A stretch of DNA of 54,157 nt from Mangrovimonas xylaniphaga (lineage in GTDB: Bacteria > Bacteroidota > Bacteroidia > Flavobacteriales > Flavobacteriaceae): contig NZ_LBIP01000027.1 of assembly GCF_001280435.1 (NCBI RefSeq), positions 1 to 54,157 on the forward strand, in the 5' to 3' direction. A model generated the notes under the pieces. That model did not search any database, was not told the DNA's origin, and saw nothing but the letters and a program-made list of their open reading frames with translations. Both the position numbers and the translations under genes were made by a program. Below, piece by piece: positions 43,176 through 52,675 of this stretch; positions within the stretch are counted from its first letter, which is position 1, and each line of letters begins with the position of its first letter.

Positions 43176-43733
43176 TCAATTTTGCAATCCAACTTGAACA
43201 TCCATGGGGTTGACAAGGGAGTTGAAGATTGGCGACTGCTTTGCCAAGGTTATCAATTCCTGTTTTTGAGCCTCGTCTGAACCTTTGATATCAAAAGTTA
43301 CCCTAATTTGTTTGAACCCTTTTGGCCCTGTGGCATTTAAGCCTAGGAATCCTTTAATGTCTATGTCGCCTTCAATTTTAGAGGATACGCTTTCAATTTC
43401 AATGCCCCTTGCGGCGGCCAATAATACCATGGCAGTGGTCATACATCCCAATAATCCGTGAAGCAAAACTTCTCCTGGGTTGGCACCTTTGTTGTGTCCA
43501 AGAAGTACCGGAGGTTCATCATTGTCATAAATAAAAGGTTCCGTTCTACTGGTGTCTTCTTGACAGGCTCCGTAAAAGCCCTGAATGTAACTTCTGTTGT
43601 GTCCTCCGTCTATCCATTCGTTGGTGGCACGAAGTTGAAAATTTCCAATTTCAGGGGTGGTTTGAAGCGCTGTTACTACCGCGACGATATCTTCCTGATT
43701 AAATCCGTTTACTGTTTTTGCTAGAGTTTCCAT
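43176..43733 (-). CDS. OsmC-family protein with a single conserved cysteine
   Basis: 185 residues with the OsmC fold: NPGEVLLHGLLGCMTTAMVLLAAARGIEI and a C-terminal IFNSLVNPMDVQVGL. The first redox Cys is in LLGCMTT. The second site, usually CPV, reads SPIF, so the two-Cys peroxidase cycle is probably lost or needs another thiol; a YhfA-like role is possible. It lies 145 bases after the AraC regulator gene and is probably its target. Confidence 0.9.
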   Translation of the reverse strand: METLAKTVNGFNQEDIVAVVTALQTTPEIGNFQLRATNEWIDGGHNRSYIQGFYGACQEDTSRTEPFIYDNDEPPVLLGHNKGANPGEVLLHGLLGCMTTAMVLLAAARGIEIESVSSKIEGDIDIKGFLGLNATGPKGFKQIRVTFDIKGSDEAQKQELITLAKQSPIFNSLVNPMDVQVGLQN

Positions 43734-43878
43734 ACTTTGATATTTTATTGATTAATAAATGGTTACAATACAAAAGTATAGATGGAATGCCCCTTAGGGA
43801 TAGGCGCAAAAGTCCATAAAATTGACAATTCGGTCCAAAAGGGTGAAAATGGACTTTTACAATTGTTTATTACTTAGT

Positions 43879-44739
43879 TTAAGCATCTCTATATTGTAGA
43901 GGTGTTACCGAAAATCGTTGTTTAAATGCCCTTATAAAACTGGAAGGCTCTTCGAATCCACATTCAAATCCAATGATATTTACGGCTTTATCGGTGGTGG
44001 TTAGGAGGTGGGCGGCAAGGTCGAGGCGCTTGTTGGAAAGCCATTTCCCCGGTGAGGTTTTGTAGATGTCCTGAAAATTTCTTTTGAACGAGCTCAGGCT
44101 CATATGGCACAAACTGGCATACTGCTCCAGATTTAAACAATAGGCAAAGTTTTCCTCCATAACCTGTTGCAATTGGGCGCTTTGTTCCTTAGTGATGGAT
44201 AGGAGGTATTCAGCCAATGTTTGGTGAATGGGATTGGTAAAGATATTGAGCAACAGTTCTTCAAATTTAAGCTGGAGTAGGTTTTTGTCGGGATAGGAGG
44301 GGGAGCCCAAAAAAGCAGCTAGGGAATTAATATAGCCTTCCAAATACGTATCTAGCTGGACCCTGATTACGGCATCTGTAGGATGCTCTTCATTTGAAGC
44401 GCTTTTCGTAACAATAGCGGCAAACCTTTGAATGAACTTCTTAATAAATTCATCTGGGATGAATACCATCAAGGCACAATAGTCTTCATCAAAATATTGG
44501 TGCACCAAGTTGGCGCCTTTTTTTACAAATAGGGAATCTCCGGCCTCCACCACATAATCCTCATAGATGCTCCGCCACATTTTTTTTCCAGAGGTCACAA
44601 ACACAAAGTAATTGGATTGGGACCAAATGCCAGCTTTTACTTCATTTACCAAACATTTGTATTCAATGAATAGCAAATCATGGATTTGAAGCTTTTTGTA
44701 ATTGGTAGTGGTCTTAAGATATCCGTAAAGGTCTAGCAT
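43879..44739 (-). CDS. AraC-family transcriptional regulator
   Basis: 286 residues. The N-terminal part is a cupin-like sensor (EAGDSLFVKKGANLVHQY, ExsA-like), and the C-terminal double helix-turn-helix covers about 190-286: LEQYASLCHMSLSSFKRNFQDIYKTSPGKWL and IIGFECGFEEPSSFIRAFKQRFSVTPLQYR. It probably activates the OsmC gene just downstream in response to a small molecule. The inducer is unknown. Confidence 0.93.
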   Translation of the reverse strand: MLDLYGYLKTTTNYKKLQIHDLLFIEYKCLVNEVKAGIWSQSNYFVFVTSGKKMWRSIYEDYVVEAGDSLFVKKGANLVHQYFDEDYCALMVFIPDEFIKKFIQRFAAIVTKSASNEEHPTDAVIRVQLDTYLEGYINSLAAFLGSPSYPDKNLLQLKFEELLLNIFTNPIHQTLAEYLLSITKEQSAQLQQVMEENFAYCLNLEQYASLCHMSLSSFKRNFQDIYKTSPGKWLSNKRLDLAAHLLTTTDKAVNIIGFECGFEEPSSFIRAFKQRFSVTPLQYRDA

Positions 44740-44792
44740 GGTTGTAGCAAAAAGCTGTTTTTAATGATAAGCTGATACAATTTCTTCAGTTT

Positions 44793-44947
44793 GTGTATAG
44801 TTTGGTTGCGTGAAAATCCGCTAGGATTTTCGGGTTAAGAAACTAATATAGTGAAGTTTCGAGGATTTTTCGTGAGGGCACGAGCACAAAATGCGAACTG
44901 GCGAAGCAAAATCGGAAGCAATGAATTATACACGGTGTTGTACAACG
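44793..44947. repeat. Structured element next to the lipoprotein gene (cassette-end-like)
   Basis: GTGTATA (44793-44799) pairs with TATACAC (44927-44933), enclosing smaller hairpins: GAAAATCC/GGATTTTC with a 4-base loop (44812-44831), and CGTG/CACG. It ends in the palindrome GTTGTACAAC (44937-44946), directly after the lipoprotein stop. The same palindrome stands on the other side of that gene. No protein is coded here. Confidence 0.55.
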
Positions 44948-44951
44948 TTTT

Positions 44952-45590
44952 TTAATTTATTATTTGTTCGATTAATTCTATGTCGATTTTCTCGGTATTT
45001 AATTTTATATATCTATAAGATTTGACTTTAGAACTGTCCATTTGCAAAATCAAAATTTTGTTCTTATTCGAGTAAGCAATTCCATTGTCAAAAGTCAGAT
45101 AGTCATTCCCAAATTCAGATTCCAATTCCGTTTTTAAAAGTCCTATTAGATTTGCTTTTCCTAAATCCGAATCTTCATTGAAAATTCTCATTTCTATTAG
45201 AATTTCAGATTCATCTTCGAATCTATGTTTGTTTTCTCCGTATTTAAAAACTACAATTTCGTTTATTCCTTTTGGTCCAATGCTGTCAGTAATAAAATTG
45301 TAACCATAAAATATTGAATCACTGATTGCAGGATGGTATTGATATTTCAATCCGTTATTTACACTCGTTGTTACATTTCTGTTTTTCTTGGACTTGAATT
45401 TCTGTAAGTCAATGGGATTTTCAAGAAAAGAGTTCAAATTTTGTGACTTTAAATATTTTTCCTGTTCAGCACTATCTGGGTAAGGAAGTAATTCAAACCT
45501 GTCTGTTTTTGTTGAATCTGAATTATTTTCAGGCGTATCTTTACAACTACTGCTAACCAATATTAATATAATTAAAAATCCGATTTTCAT
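44952..45590 (-). CDS. Hypothetical lipoprotein (flanked by GTTGTACAAC palindromes)
   Basis: 212 residues. SPII signal MKIGFLIILILVSSSC, then a charged linker and a beta-rich domain (GLKYQYHPAISDSIFYGYNF, NEIVVFKYGENKHRF). No family is recognised. The gene stands alone between the AraC gene and the SSF symporter, is more AT-rich than its neighbours, and is bounded by GTTGTACAAC at 44937-44946 and the same core at 45604-45613. This suggests it could have arrived as a unit. Function unknown. Confidence 0.78.
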   Translation of the reverse strand: MKIGFLIILILVSSSCKDTPENNSDSTKTDRFELLPYPDSAEQEKYLKSQNLNSFLENPIDLQKFKSKKNRNVTTSVNNGLKYQYHPAISDSIFYGYNFITDSIGPKGINEIVVFKYGENKHRFEDESEILIEMRIFNEDSDLGKANLIGLLKTELESEFGNDYLTFDNGIAYSNKNKILILQMDSSKVKSYRYIKLNTEKIDIELIEQIIN

Positions 45591-45602
45591 TGTGAGGTTA
45601 AA

Positions 45603-45614
45603 TGTTGTACAACA
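45603..45614. repeat. Palindrome TGTTGTACAACA upstream of the lipoprotein
   Basis: A perfect 12-base palindrome 13 bases before the lipoprotein ATG. Its core GTTGTACAAC is repeated after the gene at 44937-44946. The pair encloses exactly one gene. Confidence 0.6.
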
Positions 45615-45655
45615 GTGTTATAAATATAACTAATTGAAATGAAAATACTTTGTAC

Positions 45656-47071
45656 TTATTTGTCCCTTAGTATTGTAGTTTGAATGGCGCTGTGCTTAAT
45701 TTTATCAGGGAAAAGCAAACTACCCATTACCATGCTTACACAACTTATGGCCGTTCCGTAGATGGTAGCGTCTATTCTGGTTTCATACATAAAACAGAAG
45801 AACCATGTAAGACCTCCAATGATTATGGCAGCCCAGGCTCCTGACACAGAGGCTTTCTTCCAAAATAAACCAAAGGTAAAAGGCGCAAAAAGACAGACCA
45901 AAATAAGACTTAGAGAGGCTGCCACCAAACCTACAATATCGGAATCATCAAACGCAAAATAGCAAGATATGACTGCCACTAAAACAACGCTTAGTCTGGT
46001 GTATAGCAGTAACTGTTTGTCTGAAAGTTTTTTTACGTAAGGCTTGATCAAGTTTTCTCCTATCACTGTTGCCGGTGCTAACATTGCCCCACTTGAAGTA
46101 CTTAAAATGGCCGATATCATCGCTCCATAAAAAAGGACCTGTACTGGAACACTTGTCATTATTTTTACCAAGGAAGGTATGATGTCTTGGCTATTGCCAT
46201 TGTTCATTAATTCGGGATATAAGTAAACACCTCCTAAACCAATGATCAGTGGAATGCTGGGGATGACCACCATTAGAAAGGCTCCTAGGAAGAGGCCCTT
46301 ACGTGCTGCATTTTCATTTTTAGCAGAAAACACGCGTTGATAGATTTCTTGAACAGGAATGGCTCCGGCAATAAATGCCAACAGAAGTGCTATATATTCA
46401 GACCATGCATCTAGGCCTCCTTTCGGAGTTAATTTAAAGAAATCGCTTGGCTGGTTTTCGAAAATTGGTACAATACCTCCTGTATTGTGTAATATTTCAA
46501 ATAGCAGTATAAATAGGCCTAAAAGAATCATGATGCTTTGCACCATGTCTGTATAGGCTACGGCCCACATGCCGCCTATATATGTGTAAAACACAACTAT
46601 TGAAGCGCCTATCAAAATTCCATAATTAAATGGGATATCCATGACCGCATTGAACAAATAGGCCAAGGCAACAAATTGTGCCGCGATCCAGTGGGGGTAG
46701 GAGAACACCATTAAAAGAGAAGAGGCGGCTTCAAGATTTTTGTTATACCTTCTTCCGAAGAAATCATTTATGGTAACAATATTCATTCGGTACAGTTTTC
46801 GGGCGTAGAACTGTCCAACAATAAACAAACAAATCCCACCTGATAAGGTTAGCGTGATGTATGAAGTAAAGCCATCTACAATGAAATATCCGGGATTTCC
46901 CATAATTTGACTGCTCCCAAACCATGTAGCAAATAGGGTGACGCCAACAAGCGACGTGGAAAGGCTTTTCCCTGCAAGGGCAAAATCTCCAGAAGTTTTT
47001 ATTTTTCGGGAAGCCCAAAATCCAATTCCAAGCGTGATTAATAAGTACCCTATTATGAACAAACTTACCAT
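45656..47071 (-). CDS. Sodium:solute symporter (SSF family)
   Basis: A 471-residue protein with about 13 hydrophobic helices. It shows the SSF marks GDFALAGKSLS, LFATWFGSSQIMG, TYIGGMWAVAYTDMVQSIMILLG and the IPVQEIYQRVFSAKNENAARKG loop. It uses the sodium gradient to import an organic solute; subfamily and solute are not clear. It stands alone, with a long non-coding gap upstream. Confidence 0.93.
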   Translation of the reverse strand: MVSLFIIGYLLITLGIGFWASRKIKTSGDFALAGKSLSTSLVGVTLFATWFGSSQIMGNPGYFIVDGFTSYITLTLSGGICLFIVGQFYARKLYRMNIVTINDFFGRRYNKNLEAASSLLMVFSYPHWIAAQFVALAYLFNAVMDIPFNYGILIGASIVVFYTYIGGMWAVAYTDMVQSIMILLGLFILLFEILHNTGGIVPIFENQPSDFFKLTPKGGLDAWSEYIALLLAFIAGAIPVQEIYQRVFSAKNENAARKGLFLGAFLMVVIPSIPLIIGLGGVYLYPELMNNGNSQDIIPSLVKIMTSVPVQVLFYGAMISAILSTSSGAMLAPATVIGENLIKPYVKKLSDKQLLLYTRLSVVLVAVISCYFAFDDSDIVGLVAASLSLILVCLFAPFTFGLFWKKASVSGAWAAIIIGGLTWFFCFMYETRIDATIYGTAISCVSMVMGSLLFPDKIKHSAIQTTILRDK

Positions 47072-47631
47072 TGGCGGATTTTGGATTGGTTAGAATTTAT
47101 TTATGTCATTGAAGCAGTTTGTGTAATACGGCGGTTGGGGCCTTAAGTTGCTTAAAGATAAGGAAATCCAAAGATATGAACTATTCCTTTTGCTGTGAGT
47201 AGTTATTTTTTAGTTTATAATATTGGGAGTATTTAAGAGCTTTCTGTTTTTATGAGTCCGCACGAATATGCAATTCCGTTTTGGAATTATCAAAATCTGT
47301 TCAATCAGAAGTGAATTCTGGCTTGTTTTCGAATCTGTCTATGGAAATATGGAACATTTTCTACTTTAATTTTTTGATGACTATTGTTTACAAAAGTTCC
47401 GATTATTAATGGTATGTTAAAAGTTATGATAATTATGTGATAAAAAAATATCACATCAAAATAACTTGCTGGTACTTTCTTGAAAAATAAACACAAATAG
47501 CCAGTATTTAAAGAGCTTTTAGGTATAAAAGTAAAGTAGTAAGTATTGTTGTAGTGTGATTAAAACTATTAATACGGTGTTTATTGTTACCTCAAGTAAC
47601 GACCATTTTATTTGTAGTGAGGCATCTTCTG
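47072..47631. other. Long AT-rich intergenic region upstream of the symporter
   Basis: 560 bases without a convincing gene. A 63-codon frame on the minus strand at 47305-47496 lacks family resemblance and is rejected. ATGTGATA and TATCACAT form an 8-bp inverted repeat with a 6-base spacer at 47435-47456, a possible regulator site, but it is far from the symporter ATG. Nothing else stands out. Confidence 0.5.
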
Positions 47632-47973
47632 TTATTGCAGGAAAGAACGATACAAAACAATGGAAAGCCCTGCCATAAAAATAGCGGTGAATATGTACTT
47701 GTTATATTTTGCAAGCCAGTTTGGGAGGAAAATGTCAAAATTGTCCTTGGTAGAGTCTGAATACTTTCTGGCTAGCAAGGTAAGGGGACAGAACATTCTG
47801 AAGATTAAAAGCGTTAATCCTTCAACTAGAACCAAAGCAATACAGGTCCGGGTGTAAAAATTAATATTATTGGTTATTCCACAATACAGAATATAGAAAA
47901 TTATTGTAGCAAAAAACACCCAGATTATGGTATGGAATAGCTTGATGGTTAAGAGTTTTTCTTCGGGTGTCAA
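47632..47973 (-). CDS. Small membrane protein with a CPLT motif (DUF2784-like)
   Basis: 113 residues, starting at a TTG; no ATG is in frame before a stop upstream. There are three hydrophobic helices (about 12-32, 40-58, 90-108), with FRMFCPLTLLARKYSDS after the second. The CPLT motif recalls DUF2784 proteins. Function is unknown. It stands alone between the symporter and the DUF5916 protein. Confidence 0.72.
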   Translation of the reverse strand: MTPEEKLLTIKLFHTIIWVFFATIIFYILYCGITNNINFYTRTCIALVLVEGLTLLIFRMFCPLTLLARKYSDSTKDNFDIFLPNWLAKYNKYIFTAIFMAGLSIVLYRSFLQ

Positions 47974-48162
47974 ATTTATAGTGTTACTAGGCCTTTTTAC
48001 CTCCCTTAAATTTATAAAAGCGAATGTTTAAAGGTTATTTTTTCTCAAATTAATTATTATAAAAGCTTGCTGGTTGACTATGGATTCTAGATCATAATTT
48101 TACAAATACAACGGAGCCGTAGCTTTTATTATTAAATGATTTATTCTAACATTAAAAAATCT

Positions 48163-50586
48163 TTAAAATAGCCTATTCCAGTCTAAGTAATAAATTAATT
48201 TAATGGCCAATTGATTTGTTTGGTCGCTTTTCCAAGTATTGTTTAAGTTCCCAAAATAATTTTGATCAATCTCGTTTGAATAATTACTAATTCCATTTTT
48301 CCAAATTAGACTGAGATAACTTCCAGGGGCAAATTGCCAGTTAAATACGAAATCTATATTAAAGACATTATAATTTATATCATCGTAAGCGATATCGTTT
48401 GGGATATCATTATTCATGGTTCCATCCTCGTTAAGTAGATAAAATTGTTTGTAATTAATTGGAGCCCAATAGTGTCGAGAGCGTAGAGAAAGCGAAATGT
48501 ATTCGTTGAATAGATAGCTGAATTCTAGTGTGTTGGTGATATATTTGGCATCATATCTTCCGAAATAAATATCAGAATCACTTATATTGCCAACGTATGT
48601 GTAGCCATTTTTCAAAAAGGTAACAGCTGAGGTTAGTTCAAGTTTCATTTTGCTGTTGATTCTAAATAAAGGACTTAAAGATAGGTTAGACGCCATTTTA
48701 TTCTGTTCAAACGTTCCCCAATAATCTGCAGCTACAGAAATGGATAGGGCTCTTCTTTGATCTGTTTGTATATTGAATCCGGTATAGGCAGCAGTTGGTT
48801 CCATGAATTTTTTACCTTCGACCCTAGGTTCGTTATAATCGTATTTATTTACGGGAGTTCCTCCAATGTAAAGACTTGTTTTCCAGTTGTTTTTAAATAA
48901 AATTGTACTTTGAGCGTCAATCTCAAACGAAGCAAATTTTGTTGGATTGTATAAATAATTATTAGAAAAAGTAATATTGTTATACATGCTCAATATATGC
49001 CCGAAGGGCTCATAAATGTTATATTCAAACACAAAACTATTCACAATTTTGTTGTTATTATCCAAGTATCCTAAGTAGTTTGGATTGTACTCATCGTCAA
49101 TGATTTTATGGGTAAGCGCATATCTAAAATTCCCTTTTATCTTATTGAATGATAGATTGTAATAGTATCCTAAAGAGATTTCACCCTCATCGACATAGCT
49201 CATTGCAGCTTTTCCGAAAATGGCATGAGAATTAGATTTATTTGTGAAAGTAAAATCGGTTCCAAAAACATCCGAAACTATGTCAGAGTCGGTCTCATAA
49301 TAATTCGTATTAATGAAACTTATTGTATTGGTGTTTTTTAACGACTTATCAATGACCATAACATTGTAATTTGTTAAACCTTGCGTTTTGAATTTTCTTG
49401 AATCGCCACTAATTGTATCTTTTATGCTTGCATTTGTATTTGCCGTAATTGCATTTAGAAAACCAATGGCCAATCCTTTTTTGTTTCGCCCCGATATTTT
49501 TGTTGCATTCATAATTTGAGTTTCATCAGGGTTTTCTGAGACAATTTCATTTTCATCCAAATTAGAATAGACATCACTGTATTTAATTGGAGTGGTTCCA
49601 ATTCGCCTTGAATAAAAAACATTTGCTTTTCCAAAAAGCTCTGATCCTTCGGTAAAGAATGCTCGTTTTTCGTCGTAATAAGTTTCTACACTCGAAAGGT
49701 TTAAGATTTCATCATCAGATTGAACTTGTCCAAAATCGGGCACTAATATCATATCCAAAGTATGGCTTTTACTTAAACCTAATTTTAAATCCATGCCGCC
49801 TTTAAATTCTGAATCCCAATTATTTGTGTTTCCATTATGCGTTTCGGAAAAAGAAACATAAGGCATAAATGAAAGCCTGAGCGGCGGATTTATATCCGAA
49901 ATTCCCGAAAGCAACCCTGCTTGGTGAACGGTGCTTTCTTCTTTTTGGTTAACATAATTCCAAGAAACCCACTCTTCGTTTCGTTTTATACAGCGATACA
50001 AATGCATACCCCACACTTGATTTTCTGCTTTTGGAATTCGCAAAGACGAAAATGGAATTTTTATCTCTGCCGACCAACCATTCTCCGAAATAGTTACATT
50101 GCTATACCAAATAGCATCCCAAGTTTTGTCCCAATTAGAGTAGGTTACCTTTTCGTCGATTTGCACATTTGAAGCCGAAAGTTTAAAGGCGTAAAGCAAT
50201 TGGTTGTCGTTGTGCGGATTCAGTTCAATGATAAATAAATCCGAATTTATGTCATCATCTTCAGAGTCTCGTTCCCCTAAATCGTGTTTAATCCCGCTAG
50301 GGTTGTCATCAAAAAGCATTGCTCCAACATAAATAGCGTCATCGTCATAACAAATTTTCACTTCCGTTTTTTGACTTGCCTTTCTTCCATTGTGCGGAAT
50401 GGTTTGCGTGAAATTGGTCGCAATCATATTGGTGTGCCATGCGTCGTCGTCTAGAATTCCATCAATTTTCGGAGGGTTACTTATTCTATAAGTGGTGTAA
50501 TTCTTTTTTTGTGGAACAATGCTCTGTTGTGCATATAAAAAACTATGCAACAATATAAAGAATGAGACCAGAATCGGGGTTTTCAT
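48163..50586 (-). CDS. DUF5916 outer-membrane protein with CBM9-like N-terminal domain
   Basis: 807 residues. A signal peptide (MKTPILVSFFILLHSFLYAQ) precedes a CBM9/DOMON-like beta-sandwich (about 35-210; PPKIDGILDDDAWH, ICYDDDAIYVGAMLFDD, GWSAEIKIPFSSLR) and then a Tyr-rich beta-barrel of about 550 residues (DUF5916) ending in YYLDWNRLF. Such proteins bind a ligand at the outer membrane, perhaps with hydrolytic partners, but function is unproven. It is divergent from a LytS/LytTR pair across 118 bases and could be its target. Confidence 0.92.
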   Translation of the reverse strand: MKTPILVSFFILLHSFLYAQQSIVPQKKNYTTYRISNPPKIDGILDDDAWHTNMIATNFTQTIPHNGRKASQKTEVKICYDDDAIYVGAMLFDDNPSGIKHDLGERDSEDDDINSDLFIIELNPHNDNQLLYAFKLSASNVQIDEKVTYSNWDKTWDAIWYSNVTISENGWSAEIKIPFSSLRIPKAENQVWGMHLYRCIKRNEEWVSWNYVNQKEESTVHQAGLLSGISDINPPLRLSFMPYVSFSETHNGNTNNWDSEFKGGMDLKLGLSKSHTLDMILVPDFGQVQSDDEILNLSSVETYYDEKRAFFTEGSELFGKANVFYSRRIGTTPIKYSDVYSNLDENEIVSENPDETQIMNATKISGRNKKGLAIGFLNAITANTNASIKDTISGDSRKFKTQGLTNYNVMVIDKSLKNTNTISFINTNYYETDSDIVSDVFGTDFTFTNKSNSHAIFGKAAMSYVDEGEISLGYYYNLSFNKIKGNFRYALTHKIIDDEYNPNYLGYLDNNNKIVNSFVFEYNIYEPFGHILSMYNNITFSNNYLYNPTKFASFEIDAQSTILFKNNWKTSLYIGGTPVNKYDYNEPRVEGKKFMEPTAAYTGFNIQTDQRRALSISVAADYWGTFEQNKMASNLSLSPLFRINSKMKLELTSAVTFLKNGYTYVGNISDSDIYFGRYDAKYITNTLEFSYLFNEYISLSLRSRHYWAPINYKQFYLLNEDGTMNNDIPNDIAYDDINYNVFNIDFVFNWQFAPGSYLSLIWKNGISNYSNEIDQNYFGNLNNTWKSDQTNQLAIKLIYYLDWNRLF

Positions 50587-50704
50587 TTTGAATTTTACCC
50601 AAATGAACTCCAGAAAATTCAGTTAAAAAAATAAGTTTCCTAAATGGAATTTTAATTGCATAGAAAACATATTGGCTTGTGTTTATGTCATTTGTGCGCA
50701 ATAA

Positions 50705-51823
50705 ATGTTGTTGGTGAAAATCATAGTCATATTTAGATATTTTGTATTAAACTTGTGGAATATGCTAAATACATATTCAATATCGGATAGAATTAAGCAA
50801 AAAACCGGGATTCCGAAGTGGTTGCAACACGTGATTTATTGGTTTTTATGGTGCGCATTTTGGGCTTTAATGTGGGGGACTTACGATAATGATTATATTA
50901 AAACATCCTACAATCAGATAATTGAATTGCCGTTTAAACTCGCTTTGGTTTACCCTGTTATTTATTGGTTAATGCCGAAATATTTTGCTAAGTCTCAATA
51001 TATTTTGTTTACAATCAGTTATTTAGTTTTATTGTTTGTGGTTGGAGTAGTAACCAAATATGTTACTTATATTACTGTAGATCCGTTTTATTTTAAAGAA
51101 CATTTGCAAAACGGCCCGTTTAAGTTTACAGATTTGTTGAATATGATACTTACGCTCAACACTTCCGTAATCATTCCATTTAGTGTTAAAGTGGTTGAAT
51201 ATTGGTTGCAACAGCAGCAAAAAAGCTCGGAGCTTGAACGCGAAAAATTGCAAGCGGAACTCAAATTTTTAAGAACTCAGATAAATCCACATTTTTTGTT
51301 CAATGCTTTGAATGGATTGTATGCCATGTCGCTAAAAAACTTAGCGCAGACTTCTGATGGTATAGTTCAGCTGTCTGATATAATGAGGTATATAATTTAT
51401 GAGGCAAATGAGTCTAAAATAAATATCGATAAGGAATTACAATTTTTATCGAATTACATTGCTTTTGAAAAATCTAGAGGTTTGAGTGAGGTAGACATAA
51501 GTTTTACGGTAAATAACCAACGTTCGGGTTATATCCCACCATTGCTTTTCATTCCTTTGGTTGAGAATTCGTTTAAACATGTGAAAGCTTTTGGGAGTGA
51601 TAATCCTTGGATTTCTATTCAGTTTTTTGCGGATTCAGAAGAGATTAAATTGTTGGTAGAGAATAGTATTGGAACAGAAAAAATTAATGAGCAAAAAGGA
51701 ATTGGAATCGAGAATTTAAAACGGCGATTAGAAATATTATTTCCCGATAATCATCGGCTAGATATAACCCAAACAGACTATTCATTTTTAACTATATTGA
51801 AAATATTTGATAGGAATGAGTGA
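50705..51823 (+). CDS. LytS/YehU-type sensor histidine kinase
   Basis: 372 residues; a second ATG at 50762 (residue 20) would give a shorter, more typical start. Four membrane helices (about 45-185) precede a coiled linker and the His_kinase domain with LRTQINPHFLFNALNGLYAM (phospho-His in NPHF). The ATPase part has PPLLFIPLVENSFKH and GIGIENLKRRLEILFP. No extracellular sensor domain is seen, so it senses through its membrane part. The last codons overlap the regulator ATG by 8 bases, so the partners are translationally coupled. Confidence 0.94.
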   Translation: MLLVKIIVIFRYFVLNLWNMLNTYSISDRIKQKTGIPKWLQHVIYWFLWCAFWALMWGTYDNDYIKTSYNQIIELPFKLALVYPVIYWLMPKYFAKSQYILFTISYLVLLFVVGVVTKYVTYITVDPFYFKEHLQNGPFKFTDLLNMILTLNTSVIIPFSVKVVEYWLQQQQKSSELEREKLQAELKFLRTQINPHFLFNALNGLYAMSLKNLAQTSDGIVQLSDIMRYIIYEANESKINIDKELQFLSNYIAFEKSRGLSEVDISFTVNNQRSGYIPPLLFIPLVENSFKHVKAFGSDNPWISIQFFADSEEIKLLVENSIGTEKINEQKGIGIENLKRRLEILFPDNHRLDITQTDYSFLTILKIFDRNE

Positions 51824-52547
51824 ACTAAAAAAAATATCATGTTTAATCGTGGATGACGAACCATTGGCTCGCGAGATTATTGATGATTATTGTTCTAAAA
51901 TTGATTTTTTACATATAGTTGGAACCTGTAGAAACGCGATTGAAGCTCAGAAATTCATGCTGAACAATCAAATTGATTTGCTGTTTTTAGATATAAATAT
52001 GCCACATATTTCTGGTATAGAATATCTGAAGCAGTTGAATCCAAAACCAATGGTAATTTTTACAACGGCATATTCTGAGTACGCTCTAGAAAGTTACGAT
52101 TTGGATGCGATTGATTATTTGGTGAAACCAATAACATTCCAGCGATTTTTTAAATCTGTACATAAGGCGGCCAAATGGTTTGGTGTGTTAGAAGAAACTT
52201 CACAAATCATGGCAAAAGAAGAAAATCAAAATGATTTTCAAGAAGCGTTTATGTATTGTAAAACGAACGATAAGGTTGTTAAAATCATGATGAATGATAT
52301 TTATGTTGTTGAAAGTTATGGGCATTACGTGAAAATTCATACAGATGAAAAACGATTTGTAATCCATCAAAGTATAAGTCAGACAGAGGAACGATTATCG
52401 AAAAATTTTATTAGGGTTCATCGTTCATTTATTGTGAATTCAGATAAGATTCTGGCATACAATCACAGTGAGATTGAAACTGAAATAATGAGAATCCCGA
52501 TAGGTAGAAGTTATAAAAAGCTTTTTTATCAGAAATTAAATAATTAA
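51816..52547 (+). CDS. LytTR-family response regulator
   Basis: 243 residues. Receiver domain 1-120 with LIVDDEPLARE, phospho-Asp in LLFLDINMPHISG, FTTAYSEYALESYDLDAIDYLVKPI. LytTR DNA-binding domain about 140-240 with VVESYGHYVKIHTDEKRFVIH and FIRVHRSFIVN. It regulates promoters with LytTR direct repeats and acts with the kinase just upstream. The divergent DUF5916 gene is a natural target, but I could not fix a binding site by eye. Confidence 0.95.
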   Translation: MSELKKISCLIVDDEPLAREIIDDYCSKIDFLHIVGTCRNAIEAQKFMLNNQIDLLFLDINMPHISGIEYLKQLNPKPMVIFTTAYSEYALESYDLDAIDYLVKPITFQRFFKSVHKAAKWFGVLEETSQIMAKEENQNDFQEAFMYCKTNDKVVKIMMNDIYVVESYGHYVKIHTDEKRFVIHQSISQTEERLSKNFIRVHRSFIVNSDKILAYNHSEIETEIMRIPIGRSYKKLFYQKLNN

Positions 52548-52675
52548 CTTAATTTTCAGGGTTCTGTCTCATCTAATTTAGTCGCATCTGAACAAGATGT
52601 CAAGACCATTAGCGAAAAAATAAAGGAGTATATGTTTAAACTCATTCTTGTTTTTTTATTTACAATCTAAGTTAT

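Noticed and set aside
47305-47496. 63-codon minus-strand frame in the gap upstream of the symporter
   Set aside because: It has no family resemblance, starts and ends in AT-rich sequence and lacks a credible signal or helix pattern beyond chance Ile/Phe runs.
52548-52675. Terminator between the LytTR gene and the SDR gene
   Set aside because: Only a 4-bp GAGT/ACTC stem precedes the T-run near 52650.
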